DNA of 64,000 nucleotides from Acinetobacter pragensis (GTDB lineage: Bacteria; Pseudomonadota; Gammaproteobacteria; Pseudomonadales; Moraxellaceae). Location: the NCBI RefSeq assembly GCF_001605895.1, contig NZ_LUAW01000013.1, forward strand, positions 133,170 to 197,169, in the 5' to 3' direction. Made by a program: the position numbers and the translations under genes. This document shows, in pieces, positions 9,500 to 19,472 of this stretch; the stretch's first letter is position 1, and every line of letters starts with the position of its first letter. The notes under the pieces are model-generated. The model saw nothing but the letters and a program-made list of their open reading frames with translations. It was not told where the DNA came from and did not search any database.

Positions 9500-10078
9500 A
9501 TGTCTAAAAAAATTCTCATGCTGGTTGGCGACTATGCCGAAGATTATGAAACGATGGTGCCTTTTCAGTTTTTAACAGGTCTAGGCTATACCGTACATGC
9601 TGTATGCCCAGATAAAAATACCGGAGACAGCATTGCTACCGCAATTCATGACTTTGAAGGCGAGCAGACCTACAGTGAAAAGCGCGGTCACAACTTTGCT
9701 ATTAACTACGACTTTAGCGCCGTTCATACGCAAGATTACGTTGGATTGGTCATCCCAGGCGGGCGGGCGCCTGAATATTTGCGGATGAATGAACGTGTCC
9801 TTGAAATTGTCCGCGAATTTGACGCTGTGCAAAAACCGATCGCTTCGGTCTGTCATGGCGCACAGATTTTGGCCGCAGCAGATGTGCTGAAAGGCCGACG
9901 ATGCTCTGCCTATCCTGCCTGCGCAGCAGAAGTGAAGCTGGCGGGCGGCCAATATGCCGATATTGCTGTGACAGACGCGGTCACAGACGGCCACTTGGTC
10001 ACGGCTCCGGCTTGGCCTGCGCATCCAGCATGGATGGCGCAATTTGTAAAAGCATTGGGCGCCAGCATCAGCATTTGA
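9500..10078 (+). CDS. DJ-1/PfpI-family protein
   Basis: The 192-residue cytoplasmic protein has the glutamine-amidotransferase-like fold typical of DJ-1/PfpI. The likely nucleophile is C118, followed by H119, in ASVCHGAQ, with the PGGRAPEYL loop upstream at 86-94. Families with this pattern include general stress proteins, deglycase-like proteins and chaperones. I cannot say which activity applies. ATG follows GAGGGAAAAATT. It is monocistronic and ends in a strong terminator. Confidence 0.9.
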   Translation: MSKKILMLVGDYAEDYETMVPFQFLTGLGYTVHAVCPDKNTGDSIATAIHDFEGEQTYSEKRGHNFAINYDFSAVHTQDYVGLVIPGGRAPEYLRMNERVLEIVREFDAVQKPIASVCHGAQILAAADVLKGRRCSAYPACAAEVKLAGGQYADIAVTDAVTDGHLVTAPAWPAHPAWMAQFVKALGASISI

Positions 10079-10102
10079 ATAATCTGATTAATTCAAAACT
10101 AC

Positions 10103-10135
10103 AAAAGCTAAGCGTTTCTGCGCTTAGCTTTTTTT
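10103..10135 (+). terminator. Rho-independent terminator after the PfpI-family gene
   Basis: AAAAGCTAAGCG, loop TTTCTG, then CGCTTAGCTTTTTTT. The stem is perfect and the T run long. Confidence 0.92.
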
Positions 10136-10182
10136 GCGGATCAAAGATTCAGATGGCTTTATCTGCACCATCTGCATCTGTA

Positions 10183-11169
10183 TCACTTCATTTGGTTCAG
10201 CATATGCTTAGCGCCTGCATGATTGTAATTTTTAGACAGATTTTGCAAAATTCCCACCGCTTTTGCCCGAGCATTCGGCACTTGACGGTTATACGCAGGC
10301 ACCGAGGTTAAACAGCGCGCCAGCAGCACGCCAGAATCTGCATACACATTCGATGCATTTGCGCCATGCAATTTTCCATAATTATAAGCCTTCTGCGCAT
10401 TCTGACAGCCTGAAACCTGAGTCTGCCCTTTGGCTAAATCACGGCGCGCCGCCACATAATATTTCATTTGCTGCTGCTGCGGTGTCACAGCAGCAGACGA
10501 TGGCTTAGCAGTTTCCGCTGTCTCTTTTTTGTCTTCGGCATCTTTGACATCAAGATTTTTTACTGCCGGCTTGGGCGCAGCTGTATTTTTTGCTGCGGGT
10601 GCAGCTGCTGCTTTCTTCGAGGCATTTCCGCTTGCACTGCTGTTTTTGTAGAATCTCCTCGCTTCATCTGCACTTATTATCTCTGTTTTCAGCCGTACAG
10701 CCCGTGCATCTGTAAATTGAGAAGACCGAGACTCGGATACAGGTTCAATCGATACAATCCAGCGCTGGCCATTTTTCTGCGCACATTGATATGCGCCGAC
10801 ACCCTGCTTAATACTCGAATGCGCTGCCAAGGTATTTCTTGATTTAGCATCTTTGACCAAGCTTAGCGTACTTTTATGCAGCAATGAAAAACTGCCATTT
10901 TGACTATGGCAGTAATTGCTTAAATACTTCCGCGGATATAAAGACTGCGGTTCAGCATCAGCATGCTTTGCACCCCACACATACACATATTCTTTGGCGC
11001 CGCCGCTGCTTTCATTCAGATTTTTTTGATCGATCAGCTCCTGTGCTGAAGCATATCTATTCATAGATTCCGAACTAGATTTTCCAATACTGGCGCAGCC
11101 AGGCAACAGCAGCGTTAAACTGCCCATCAACAATAATGTTTTGAAATTCACGCATATATTCTCAATCAT
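10183..11169 (-). CDS. Putative lipoprotein of unknown function
   Basis: The 328-residue product has a type II signal peptide with lipobox LLPGC, the lipidated Cys being residue 25. There are two globular parts. The first (about 55-175) has paired cysteines (YCHSQNG, YQCAQK). They are joined by a low-complexity Ala/Lys/Pro-rich linker (about 180-235). The second ends the protein and has two cysteines (SGCQNAQ, ARCLTS). The linker suggests a membrane-tethered protein reaching across the periplasm. Family not recognised. The ribosome site is weak, so the start is less sure than the frame. Confidence 0.75.
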   Translation of the reverse strand: MIENICVNFKTLLLMGSLTLLLPGCASIGKSSSESMNRYASAQELIDQKNLNESSGGAKEYVYVWGAKHADAEPQSLYPRKYLSNYCHSQNGSFSLLHKSTLSLVKDAKSRNTLAAHSSIKQGVGAYQCAQKNGQRWIVSIEPVSESRSSQFTDARAVRLKTEIISADEARRFYKNSSASGNASKKAAAAPAAKNTAAPKPAVKNLDVKDAEDKKETAETAKPSSAAVTPQQQQMKYYVAARRDLAKGQTQVSGCQNAQKAYNYGKLHGANASNVYADSGVLLARCLTSVPAYNRQVPNARAKAVGILQNLSKNYNHAGAKHMLNQMK

Positions 11170-11313
11170 GCTGAGAAAATAAACATATACGAAACACCTT
11201 TAAAGCTCAAATTCAACACTTTGTTTTTCATGTATTTTTTTAATGAACCAATCTATATTTTCAGACAGAAACTGCCAAATCCATAAGCCATTTATACAAT
11301 TATTTGAACTAGG

Positions 11314-11340
11314 CTGCTTTTTTAATTGCCTAAAAAGCAG
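11314..11340. repeat. Inverted repeat downstream of the sbmA-like gene
   Basis: CTGCTTTTT and AAAAAGCAG arms are separated by 9 bases. It may be a secondary transcript end or a short palindromic element. Nothing more can be said. Confidence 0.35.
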
Positions 11341-11381
11341 CAGTTTAAATCTTTTAAAGCCGCTGCCTTTAGTGTGGCTAT

Positions 11382-11404
11382 AAAAAAGCCCGCAGGCTGC
11401 GGGC
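11382..11404 (-). terminator. Terminator of the sbmA-like gene
   Basis: On the minus strand GCCCGCAGCCTGCGGGC is followed by a TTTTTT run, 8 bases after the stop codon. Confidence 0.9.
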
Positions 11405-11411
11405 AGATGAA

Positions 11412-12608
11412 TTATTTATCCAAGGTTGATTCAAAGGCCTTTAAACGCTTATAGATGGACAGCAATTCAATAATGGTCGGCCAAGACGCAATTAAATATT
11501 GGAAAGATTCACGCACTTTGCCAAATACATTAGAAATCTGCATCATTAAGCCTAAGGTAATGGCGCCTGCCGCAATACTGGGAAACAGCACAAACAGGCC
11601 ATACAAATTATCCAGCTGCATATACCAAATACGCACCATATTGAAATATGCATAGTGGAAATACAGACGGAAATAGTTAAAACGCACCTTGCTGAACAAT
11701 TCTTTCAAGGTTAATGGATCAGCGCGGTCCGGATTGTCCTCACCATAGACCAATTCCTTCCGGTAAGCCGCTTCCACTTTTTGGTTATTAAACTCCAAAC
11801 CGGGCAATTTATAGCCGACGACCATTAATATCACGGTTCCAGCCACAGACCACGTAACGGCAGCCCACATTAATGCATGCGGTATTTCACCGACAATTGG
11901 CAAGTCTTTAACATGGGATGACAGTGAAAATAATACCGGTAAAAATGCCAGCAAAGTCATCAAGGCTTCGACCAAACTGACCCCTAGCCCTTCCATAGTT
12001 TTGGCAAAGCGCATGGTATCTTCCTGTATACGCTGCGAAGCGCCTTCAATATGGCGCAGCTTGTCCCAATTGGCCGTATAGTAATCATTCATTGCTGTGC
12101 GCCAGCGGAACACATAATGACTGACAAAGAACAGGTTAAAAACCGCCGTAGTGACATACACCATCGCCACATATAAGAAGGTCATTACGCCGCTGTACAG
12201 CTGAGTAACATCGCCGCCGCCGCTGCTAAGCATCTTTTGAATGAGGTCATAGAACGGGTTATACCATGCATTGACCACTACGCTGACCTGCACGCCAAAC
12301 CATATATTGAACAGAATAAATGCAGAGCCCCATACAGACCAGCCTTGCCACGGATTGTTGGATTTAAATTTCCAAAAAAGCGCAAAAATGGCCGTTGAAA
12401 TAAAGAACCACAAGTAAAACCAAAGAAAGGATGGCGCCCAAAAACGGCTGACACCGATCGGCATCTCTGCCGAAGCATAACCTTGCGGCATGCCTAGGAA
12501 TGTTCCCCAACCGCTGCCCCCGCTATACCAAAGCGCGATATTAATTGCGAACCACAGGATTAATGATCCAAAAAACCATTTTGGATTTGGGAAAAAGGAT
12601 TTAAACAT
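11412..12608 (-). CDS. sbmA: SbmA/BacA-family peptide transporter
   Basis: The 398-residue inner-membrane protein matches SbmA/BacA in length and features: an early [17 protein letters not shown] segment, the [13 protein letters not shown] region, [14 protein letters not shown], and [17 protein letters not shown]. The family imports proline-rich antimicrobial peptides, microcins and some aminoglycoside-like compounds, driven by the proton gradient. It lacks an ATPase domain, as expected for SbmA rather than the longer ABC relatives. It is monocistronic with its own terminator. The physiological substrate is unknown. Confidence 0.9.
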   Translation of the reverse strand: MFKSFFPNPKWFFGSLILWFAINIALWYSGGSGWGTFLGMPQGYASAEMPIGVSRFWAPSFLWFYLWFFISTAIFALFWKFKSNNPWQGWSVWGSAFILFNIWFGVQVSVVVNAWYNPFYDLIQKMLSSGGGDVTQLYSGVMTFLYVAMVYVTTAVFNLFFVSHYVFRWRTAMNDYYTANWDKLRHIEGASQRIQEDTMRFAKTMEGLGVSLVEALMTLLAFLPVLFSLSSHVKDLPIVGEIPHALMWAAVTWSVAGTVILMVVGYKLPGLEFNNQKVEAAYRKELVYGEDNPDRADPLTLKELFSKVRFNYFRLYFHYAYFNMVRIWYMQLDNLYGLFVLFPSIAAGAITLGLMMQISNVFGKVRESFQYLIASWPTIIELLSIYKRLKAFESTLDK

Positions 12609-13160
12609 TCTGCTGCAGGTGTCCTTTATTATTGCTGTAAAATTGCGATGAAAAATATGAGCCGATCTTAGAACTTAAATCTTAATTTTTCTTTTAAATT
12701 TTGCAATTTTTCCAGATGTTTTGTTGAATTTTATTCCGCTTCTTGTTTGGGATGTTACTCGCTTCAAAAAGTTTACTCAGCTCATGCATAAAAAATTAGA
12801 TGACTCTTCAGCCCATTTTAAGCGATTCAATTTAATGATTTGGCCCCGATAAAGAGAAAACGCCAGATGATCCAGCATACGGTTATATACTGTTCTTTGG
12901 AATCGGTACCTGCTGATATTAGATACCAAATAGCAGCGCCGCTTCAGCAATAACGCATTTCTAAAACAGCATATTGTGATGAAATATACACTTTAAAAAT
13001 GAAGCGATGCTTAAAGTTCTAATGATTTTTTATATTAACTATCCTCCATTTATGGTTTTTTATCGGACTTATCCCACAGTATTTACAACAATAGTTAAAA
13101 AAACATAGAATGTGTTAAGATTTTATAAACAGACAATATAACGTTAAAAAGGGGATGGAC
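12609..13160. other. Long intergenic region, nothing recognised
   Basis: About 550 bp of AT-rich sequence upstream of the sbmA-like gene and the small protein. It must hold both promoters. I found no open frame worth calling, no RNA gene and no strong hairpin. Confidence 0.5.
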
Positions 13161-13355
13161 GTGAATAATTTAATTGTAGAGCTGCTTAAACCAGTGACAC
13201 TTGAAAAAGAAAACTGTGAACCGCTGACTTTTGAACAAGGCACTGTCTTGAAAGTGATCATGCAAACACCTAAAGGCCTTTTGGTCAGCAATGACAATAA
13301 CTTCAACTTCATGATTTCACTGAAAGATCAGGATACAATCTGGCGCGAAATCTGA
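13161..13355 (+). CDS. Small protein of unknown function (64 aa)
   Basis: AAAAAGGGG ends at 13154. It abuts an ATG at 13155 but stands exactly 6 bases before the GTG at 13161, so GTG is the better start. The product begins MNNLIVELLKPV, is acidic to neutral and soluble, and has a likely beta-rich fold (GTVLKVIM, GLLVSND, FNFMISL). No family recognised. The strong ribosome site argues it is real. Confidence 0.6.
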   Translation: MNNLIVELLKPVTLEKENCEPLTFEQGTVLKVIMQTPKGLLVSNDNNFNFMISLKDQDTIWREI

Positions 13356-14011
13356 GCGTATTGCCCTGCTGAAAAACATACTGCATCTTTCAATTTACGC
13401 TCCCCAGATCGATGCAGTATTTACAGCGCAAGTTCTTCTAATTCGTCTATAGCAGCGCAAGTCCTCGATATGATAGGCGCTAAATTCATTCAATGTTGAT
13501 GAAGAACAGCTGAACAAATCGCTTCGAATTATTCTAAGAACGGCAAAAAAATAATGCTGCTGAACTCATCAACTATCATTATATGCCGATCTCATTTTAG
13601 ATCTGCTAAATACACCCCATAATAGGCATTGCCCTATATTTTTTGCCTCATTGATTTTCAACTCTCTTACTGAGCCATATTAGTTCAGCTGTATTCAATG
13701 TCTAACATTTAACTTCAGAATTTGCATACCGCCATTTAAAACATTCGATTTATTTTATCTGCAATCATGTTCCTTTTACCCATGCAAATCTCATCACATT
13801 CAGCTTGGCCATTACACTCCCATGCCCTGTATGCCTTGCGCCTCTCCACTGTCAGTGCCTAAAATTATATTTAGAGCCCCCTGATAAAGACAGTGGCAGT
13901 ACTGCAATTTTTCATGACCGCTTATTCTCTATATAGCTATACTGAAGATAGGCTGAGACCTGAAACTGCATAAGTGTGCTGCTTGCGGAAAGATCTACAA
14001 GGAACTTAAAA
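13356..14011. other. Long intergenic region before vsr, nothing recognised
   Basis: About 655 bp without a convincing open frame. A short direct repeat (CAGCGCAAGT, near 13424 and 13453) is the only pattern seen. It may be decayed sequence next to vsr. Confidence 0.4.
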
Positions 14012-14467
14012 ATGTCAGGCAAAGAAAAAAAAGCTGCTCACAGGCCATTGACCCGTTCTGAAAACATGGCAGCCATCCCTTCCAAAAATACCAAACCAGA
14101 AATTAAAATTCGAAAAGCGCTGCATCATTTAGGATACCGTTACCGCCTGCACCATAAGGATTTGGCCGGTAAACCTGATATTGTGCTGAAAAAATACCAT
14201 ACCGTCATTTTTGTGCACGGCTGTTTTTGGCACTGCCATGACTGCAAATATTTTCATTGGCCCAAAAGCAATTTGGAATATTGGCAGCCTAAAATTTTGA
14301 AGAATGTTGAACGTGATACCCGCCATACTTTAGAACTGCTGGATTTGGGCTGGAAAGTCTGCATTTGGTGGGAATGCTCCACCCGCAATGCACAAGATTT
14401 TGCATGGTCTTTGACTAAATTCCAAGCATGGCTGTCAAATGCCAACGACACATACTTAGAGCTTTAA
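14012..14467 (+). CDS. vsr: Very short patch repair (Vsr) mismatch endonuclease
   Basis: The ATG at 14012 follows AAGGAAC at a good distance. The upstream GTG extension has no ribosome site. The 151-residue product keeps all the residues I recall for E. coli Vsr at a constant offset of five: E30, D56 (GKPDIV), H69 and H74 for catalysis, and C71, H76, C78 and C122 for zinc. Vsr nicks at T-G mismatches left by deamination of 5-methylcytosine. It normally sits beside a cytosine-C5 methyltransferase. None is present within the window, so this copy is an orphan here. Confidence 0.95.
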   Translation: MSGKEKKAAHRPLTRSENMAAIPSKNTKPEIKIRKALHHLGYRYRLHHKDLAGKPDIVLKKYHTVIFVHGCFWHCHDCKYFHWPKSNLEYWQPKILKNVERDTRHTLELLDLGWKVCIWWECSTRNAQDFAWSLTKFQAWLSNANDTYLEL

Positions 14468-14712
14468 AAGCCTCATTTGCGTAGCTGTTCAGCAGTACAA
14501 AATTGATCTCTAACTTTGCTGCGCACAAAATAATTACAAAAATTTACAATTTAAAAAATTCTCTTTCGCCTCATCAAACAAAACTTTTAATTATTAATTT
14601 CATTACTTTATGTTATAAAAATATACATTAAAATTCATTTATTACGTAATTAGTAATTTATTTATGTATTGAATAATTCAATCTCCGCTTTATGATGAAA
14701 GCATGCATTGAT

Positions 14713-14759
14713 TTTATCGAATTTATGCTTTGGCATAACGCCAAGAATGTTCGATAAAT
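14713..14759. promoter_or_regulatory. Nested long hairpin or operator upstream of hpd
   Basis: The outer arms TTTATCGAA / TTCGATAAA enclose an inner TTGGC-ATAAC-GCCAA stem. The whole is about 47 bases with a short internal mismatch. It lies about 135 bp before the hpd start. It could be an operator or an RNA leader hairpin. Confidence 0.45.
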
Positions 14760-14798
14760 TTGATTTAAGGCAAATGGAATTGTCATAAAAATTAAATG

Positions 14799-14818
14799 GA
14801 TATCTGCGTTCAGATATC
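14799..14818. promoter_or_regulatory. Perfect dyad upstream of hpd
   Basis: GATATCTG-CGTT-CAGATATC has perfect 8-base arms and a 4-base spacer, 76 bp before the hpd start. The geometry fits a dimeric repressor or activator site. Confidence 0.45.
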
Positions 14819-14893
14819 ATGGATATGAAAAATCCATTTGCGCACGACAACAATTTAAAGCAATTGGATTGCTTGAAAGAATGAGGACGTTTT

Positions 14894-15955
14894 ATGAATG
14901 AGCTGGCAAACCCTTTAGAGCTCTGCGGATTTGAATTCATTGAGTTTGTATCTCAAGACGGTGAATTGGATGCAATTTTTCAAACAATCGGCTTCAGCAA
15001 AGTGGCAAAGCATAAATCTAAGAATGTATATTTATGGCGTCAGGGCAATATCAATATCATCCTGAATTATCAGCCAGAATCTTATGCGGCATTTTTTTAC
15101 AAAGAACATGGCCCTTCAGCCTGCGCAATGGGCTTTAGAACCAAAGATGCGGCCAAAGCCTTCAATAAAGCCATTGAACTTGGCGCTGAGCCGATTTATA
15201 GCAAAATTGGCCCAATGGAGTTAAACATTCCAGCCATTAAAGGGATTGGCGGTTCTCCTATTTTCTTGGTTGACCGAGATATTTATGCCAGCGATTTTAT
15301 TTTCATCGAGGGTCAAGACCCGCACCCTGCAGGCACAGGCTTAAAAGAAATCGACCATTTAACCCATAACGTCTATAAAGGCCGCATGGATTATTGGTCA
15401 AATTTTTATGAAAAAATCTTCAACTTCCAAGAAATCCGCTACTTTGACATTAAAGGTGAATACACTGGTTTAACCTCTAAAGCCCTCACCGCACCGGATG
15501 GTAAAATCCGCATTCCGCTGAATGAAGACTCAGACAAAGGTAATGGTCAAATTGCCGAATTCCTCAGCGAGTTCAATGGTGAAGGTATTCAGCATATTGC
15601 TTTTATTACCGATGATCTGATTGGCACTTGGGACAAGCTGAAAGCATTAGGCGCTAAATTTATGACGCCGCCGCCAAGCACTTATTACGATATGCTGCCG
15701 GAACGCCTGCCAAATCACGGCGAACCGACCGAAGAACTGCAAAAGCGCGGCATCTTGCTGGACGGCAATACACAAAATCAAGATAAGCGTTTGCTGCTGC
15801 AGATATTCTCTCAGAATATGCTTGGCCCTGTGTTCTTCGAATTCATTCAGCGTAAAGACGACGATGGTTTTGGCGAAGGCAATTTCAAAGCGCTATTTGA
15901 ATCGATTGAACGCGATCAAATTAAGCGCGGCGTACTGGATATTTCCAATGCTTGA
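14894..15955 (+). CDS. hpd: 4-Hydroxyphenylpyruvate dioxygenase
   Basis: Converts 4-hydroxyphenylpyruvate to homogentisate in tyrosine and phenylalanine breakdown. The 353-residue product is the usual bacterial length and has two vicinal-oxygen-chelate domains. The iron ligands are seen as H155 (EIDHLTHNV), H234 (GIQHIAF) and E316 ([11 protein letters not shown]). The substrate comes from the aminotransferase two genes downstream, and the permease between them would import the amino acids. No homogentisate dioxygenase is in the window, so the later steps must be elsewhere. Confidence 0.96.
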   Translation: MNELANPLELCGFEFIEFVSQDGELDAIFQTIGFSKVAKHKSKNVYLWRQGNINIILNYQPESYAAFFYKEHGPSACAMGFRTKDAAKAFNKAIELGAEPIYSKIGPMELNIPAIKGIGGSPIFLVDRDIYASDFIFIEGQDPHPAGTGLKEIDHLTHNVYKGRMDYWSNFYEKIFNFQEIRYFDIKGEYTGLTSKALTAPDGKIRIPLNEDSDKGNGQIAEFLSEFNGEGIQHIAFITDDLIGTWDKLKALGAKFMTPPPSTYYDMLPERLPNHGEPTEELQKRGILLDGNTQNQDKRLLLQIFSQNMLGPVFFEFIQRKDDDGFGEGNFKALFESIERDQIKRGVLDISNA

Positions 15956-15988
15956 TTTTAGGCATGCGGCCTAAAGCACTGCCGCTGC

Positions 15989-16036
15989 TTGCCTGAGCTG
16001 CATTTAATTGCATCACGCTCAGGCAATGCGCTTTTT
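15989..16036 (+). terminator. Terminator-like hairpin after hpd
   Basis: TTGCCTGAGC and GCTCAGGCAA are perfect 10-base arms. The loop itself contains TGCA...TGCA. TGCGCTTTTT follows. It separates hpd from the permease, so these may be separate transcripts. Confidence 0.75.
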
Positions 16037-16146
16037 ATGGACATGATCTTCAAAAATTACGATACGGCTCTGATGGCCCAAGCAAAACAATAATAATGCG
16101 GACATTCAATGATAGAGTACGGTCACGACACGGATGATGGAAGCAA

Positions 16147-17559
16147 ATGCCTCAAACACTTCAACCTCAACATGAACATCCGCAAGGAAACCTGAAAAAA
16201 GGTTTAAGTAACCGCCACATTCAGCTGATTGCGCTGGGCGGTTCAATCGGAACAGGATTATTCCTTGGCATCGCGCAAACCATTAAGCTAGCAGGCCCTT
16301 CAGTCATTCTAGGCTATGCCATTGCAGGCCTGATCGCATTTTTAATGATGCGCCAATTAGGCGAAATGATTGTTGAAGAACCTGTCAGCGGCTCATTCAG
16401 CCACTTTGCCTATAAATATTGGGGCAAATTTGCTGGCTTTATGTCCGGCTGGAATTATTGGGTGCTGAATATTTTGGTCTGCATGGCCGAGCTCAGCGCG
16501 ATTGGCCTGTATATTCACTATTGGTGGCCTGAAATTCCGACTTGGGTATCTGCCCTAGGCTTTTTTATTTTTATTAATGTGATTAACCTGCTGAACGTCA
16601 AACTGTTTGGTGAAATGGAATTTTGGCTGGCTATTATCAAAGTGATTGCCATCATTGCCATGATTGCTTTCGGCAGTTATCTGCTGGCCAGCGGCAGCGG
16701 TTCTGCCAGCTCAAATATCAGTAATTTGTGGGCGCTGGGCGGCTTTTTCCCGAATGGCGTCATGGGCTTAGTCATGGCCATGGCGATGATTATGTTTGCC
16801 TTTGGCGGTATTGAACTGGTGGGCATTGCCGCAGCGGAAACGGATAATCCGAAAACAACGCTCCCCAAGGCCATTAACCAGATTGTTTACCGCGTGCTGC
16901 TGTTTTACATCCTCAGCTTAGTGATTATTCTGTCGCTGTATCCGTGGAATCAAATGGCGCAAGGCGGCAGCCCTTTCGTAATGATTTTTGATTCCTTGGG
17001 CAGCCAAACCGCGGCAACAGTGCTGAACTTTGTTGTGCTGACCGCTGCGGTTTCTGTATATAACAGCACCAATTACTGTACCAGCCGCATGCTGCTGGGT
17101 TTAGCAGAACAAGGCAATGCGCCTGAATTTTTCAGTAAAATCAACAGCTGCGGCATTCCTGTCAATGCGGTGATGGCTTCTGCATTTTTCACCTTGCTGT
17201 GCGTGCTGGTCAATTACCTATTTCCTGAAAAAGCCTTCAGCTTGCTGATGATGCTGGTGGTTGCCGCCATTGTGATTAACTGGGTGGTGATTTCATACAC
17301 GCATCTAAAATTTAAAAGACGCATGATCGCGCTGCAGACTGCCACTTTGTTTCCAAGCATTGCCTACCCGTTCACCAACTATTTATGCATTGCTTTTATG
17401 TGCGGCATCTTATTCATCATGAGTCAAACACCCGATATGCTTATTGCGGTTTGGATGATTCCAGTATGGATATCAATTTTGCTGATCGCCTATTTCTTTC
17501 AAAAGAAAAAAGCGGCTGATCATGCAATACTGTCAAAGGATAAAGTCCGTCTTTCTTAA
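16147..17559 (+). CDS. Aromatic amino acid permease (APC superfamily, AroP-like)
   Basis: The 470-residue inner-membrane protein has about 12 hydrophobic segments and the amino acid permease signature after an N-terminal tail: NRHIQLIALGGSIGTGLFLG. Further family features are FGGIELVGIAAAETDNP and YNSTNYCTSRML. Location between hpd and an aromatic aminotransferase makes phenylalanine or tyrosine the likely substrate, though family alone would allow other amino acids. Only 35 bp separate it from the aminotransferase, so those two are probably co-transcribed. Confidence 0.88.
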   Translation: MPQTLQPQHEHPQGNLKKGLSNRHIQLIALGGSIGTGLFLGIAQTIKLAGPSVILGYAIAGLIAFLMMRQLGEMIVEEPVSGSFSHFAYKYWGKFAGFMSGWNYWVLNILVCMAELSAIGLYIHYWWPEIPTWVSALGFFIFINVINLLNVKLFGEMEFWLAIIKVIAIIAMIAFGSYLLASGSGSASSNISNLWALGGFFPNGVMGLVMAMAMIMFAFGGIELVGIAAAETDNPKTTLPKAINQIVYRVLLFYILSLVIILSLYPWNQMAQGGSPFVMIFDSLGSQTAATVLNFVVLTAAVSVYNSTNYCTSRMLLGLAEQGNAPEFFSKINSCGIPVNAVMASAFFTLLCVLVNYLFPEKAFSLLMMLVVAAIVINWVVISYTHLKFKRRMIALQTATLFPSIAYPFTNYLCIAFMCGILFIMSQTPDMLIAVWMIPVWISILLIAYFFQKKKAADHAILSKDKVRLS

Positions 17560-17594
17560 AGACGGCGCTCAACGTTAACAATGAAGGTTAGACC

Positions 17595-18800
17595 ATGTTT
17601 CAACATGTAGATGCTTATGCAGGTGATCCGATTCTGTCTTTAATGGAAGACTTTGTAAAAGATGAACGGACTCAAAAAGTTAATTTAAGTATTGGACTGT
17701 ATTATAACGAAAGCAATATTGTGCCGCAGTTAAAGTCTGTTCAAGCCGCTTATAAAAATATTGAAGCAGGCAATGACAAAGTTAAACTGTACTTGCCAAT
17801 GGATGGATTGAAGCCTTATAACCAAGCGACGCAAGCCTTGGTATTAGGCGAAGACAGCCCAGCCCGCCGTAATGGCCGCGCAGTCACTATTCAAACTTTA
17901 GGCGGTTCAGGCGCATTGAAAGTCGGCGCAGATTTTCTGAAAAAATACTTTCCTGAGTCTGATGTCTGGGTCAGCCAGCCAACGTGGGAAAACCATATTG
18001 CTATTTTTAATGGCGCAGGCATTGCATCTCACTTTTACCCATATTTTGATGAAAAGACCAATGGCGTAAATGTACCGGCCATGCTGGACACCTTGAGCAC
18101 GCTTCCTGCAAAAAGCATTGTGCTGCTGCACCCATGCTGCCACAACCCGACAGGTGCAGATTTAAACCCTGCCGAATGGGACCAAGTGATTGCGGTATTA
18201 AAGCAGCAGGATTTAATTCCATTTCTGGATATTGCCTACCAAGGCTTTGGGCAAGGTCTTGAAGCGGATGCTTATGCGATCCGCGCGCTGGACCGGTCCG
18301 GCATGAATTTCATTGTCAGCAATTCATTTTCTAAAATCTTTTCATTGTACGGCGAACGTGTTGGCGGCTTGAGCTTTATCTGTGATGACGCGGCAACAGC
18401 GCAAAAAGTGCTGGGCCAGCTGAAAGCGACTGTCCGCCGCATTTACTCCAGCCCAGCAACCACGGGTGCACTCTTGGTTGAAAATGTGCTGAATACGCCA
18501 GAACTGAATGCGCAATGGCAAACCGAACTGAACGAAATGCGTGAGCGGATTATTCAAATGCGCGGATTGCTCAGCAGCAAATTAAGCCAAGCGCTGCCTG
18601 AACGCGATTTTGATTATTTACTGAAACAGCAAGGCATGTTCAGCTACACCGGCCTCAGCGCTGAACAGGTAGACCTGCTGAAAGAACAGTATGGCATTTA
18701 CTTGGTGCGCAGCGGCCGCATGTGTGTAGCCGGCCTGAATTTAAACAATATTGATTACGTGGCGGATGCTATCTCCGAAGTTATTCGGGCAACTGCTTAA
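17595..18800 (+). CDS. tyrB: Aromatic amino acid aminotransferase
   Basis: PLP enzyme of the aspartate/tyrosine aminotransferase family (class I). It would convert tyrosine or phenylalanine to the 2-oxo acid that Hpd uses. The 401-residue product is full length. The PLP lysine is K247 in [30 protein letters not shown] (179-191) and the [11 protein letters not shown] stretch (211-221) are the usual PLP contacts. The start ATG follows GAAGGTTAGACC. Substrate preference is inferred from the neighbours. Confidence 0.92.
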   Translation: MFQHVDAYAGDPILSLMEDFVKDERTQKVNLSIGLYYNESNIVPQLKSVQAAYKNIEAGNDKVKLYLPMDGLKPYNQATQALVLGEDSPARRNGRAVTIQTLGGSGALKVGADFLKKYFPESDVWVSQPTWENHIAIFNGAGIASHFYPYFDEKTNGVNVPAMLDTLSTLPAKSIVLLHPCCHNPTGADLNPAEWDQVIAVLKQQDLIPFLDIAYQGFGQGLEADAYAIRALDRSGMNFIVSNSFSKIFSLYGERVGGLSFICDDAATAQKVLGQLKATVRRIYSSPATTGALLVENVLNTPELNAQWQTELNEMRERIIQMRGLLSSKLSQALPERDFDYLLKQQGMFSYTGLSAEQVDLLKEQYGIYLVRSGRMCVAGLNLNNIDYVADAISEVIRATA

Positions 18801-18820
18801 TACCGCTGCCTGTTTAACTA

Positions 18821-18850
18821 AAAAGGCCCTCGATATATGAGGGCTTTTTT
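18821..18850 (+). terminator. Terminator after tyrB
   Basis: AAAAGGCCCTC and GAGGGCTTTTTT arms with one bulged G, ending in a T run. Confidence 0.85.
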
Positions 18851-19441
18851 ATGCTTAAAAAAACAAAAATTTAATCTATTTATTCAATTGGCTTTGCATA
18901 CGTCTCCTTAGAAGCATACGGCCGTTCTATTGCAACCAGCTGAAACTAGGCTCTGCCCTTTTTTCAGAATGATCAGCTAAATTGTATTCACTCTAAGTCC
19001 ATAAAATAAATCCGTAAAATCGAATGCCATCCCTGCACCCTGCAAGTTTTGCATCACAGCGAAACTGTGCTGTCTCTAAGACCTTAATAACTGAGGGATT
19101 CCTAATACAGGCCAGCTGATGAGCAATGTTTTTAATCCAGAATGCCTGTTCTATTCATAGGCTAAAAATGGGCAATCAATTCTAAAAAACAGATAGTTAA
19201 ATCAAAAAGTAACATCTATCAAATTATTACGCCATCCACTTTACAGCATGCGCTGCAGCAGCCTGCAATCAACTATTGCTTTAAGCGCCCACCTGCATTG
19301 CATGGCAGGAACAACAAGAAGAGCCGAAAATTGTCAGCTGCTCAATCACAAAAACAAAAAATTCTATCAATTATTCATTTTCTATTTATATTTTCGGTCA
19401 ACCCATAATTGCTATTTAAATACTCCAACAATAAACTAACT
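18851..19441. other. Intergenic region before the TonB receptor
   Basis: About 590 bp with no convincing gene. The short open frame at 19248-19439 has no ribosome site and an unlikely composition. The right end carries the promoter and Fur box of the receptor gene. Confidence 0.5.
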
Positions 19442-19460
19442 GATAATTATTTTCATTATC
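19442..19460 (+). promoter_or_regulatory. Fur box upstream of the TonB receptor
   Basis: GATAATTATTTTCATTATC matches the classical 19-base Fur consensus (GATAATGATAATCATTATC) at 16 of 19 positions. It ends 12 bases before the receptor ATG, so Fur with iron would block transcription or early elongation. Confidence 0.8.
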
Positions 19461-19472
19461 ATTAATAATCAC

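Larger units (their letters stand above)
14468..14893. promoter_or_regulatory. Palindrome-rich control region upstream of hpd
   Basis: Besides the two entries that follow, this 426 bp region has TTGAATAATTCAA (14669-14681), ATTACGTAAT (14641-14650) and AAGCAA-TTGGA-TTGCTT (14858-14874), the last just before the hpd ribosome site (ATGAGGACG). The density of dyads suggests binding by one or more regulators. The minus-strand 92-codon frame across it looks like chance. Confidence 0.5.

Noticed and set aside
13054..13085. TTATCCCACA resembling a DnaA box
   Set aside because: One extra base relative to TTATCCACA and no cluster of boxes, so no origin is claimed.
14662..14940. Minus-strand frame of 92 codons upstream of hpd
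   Set aside because: It runs across palindromes and into the hpd start, has no ribosome site and an unlikely composition.
19248..19439. 63-codon plus-strand frame before the TonB receptor
   Set aside because: No ribosome site and no protein-like pattern; lies in the control region.
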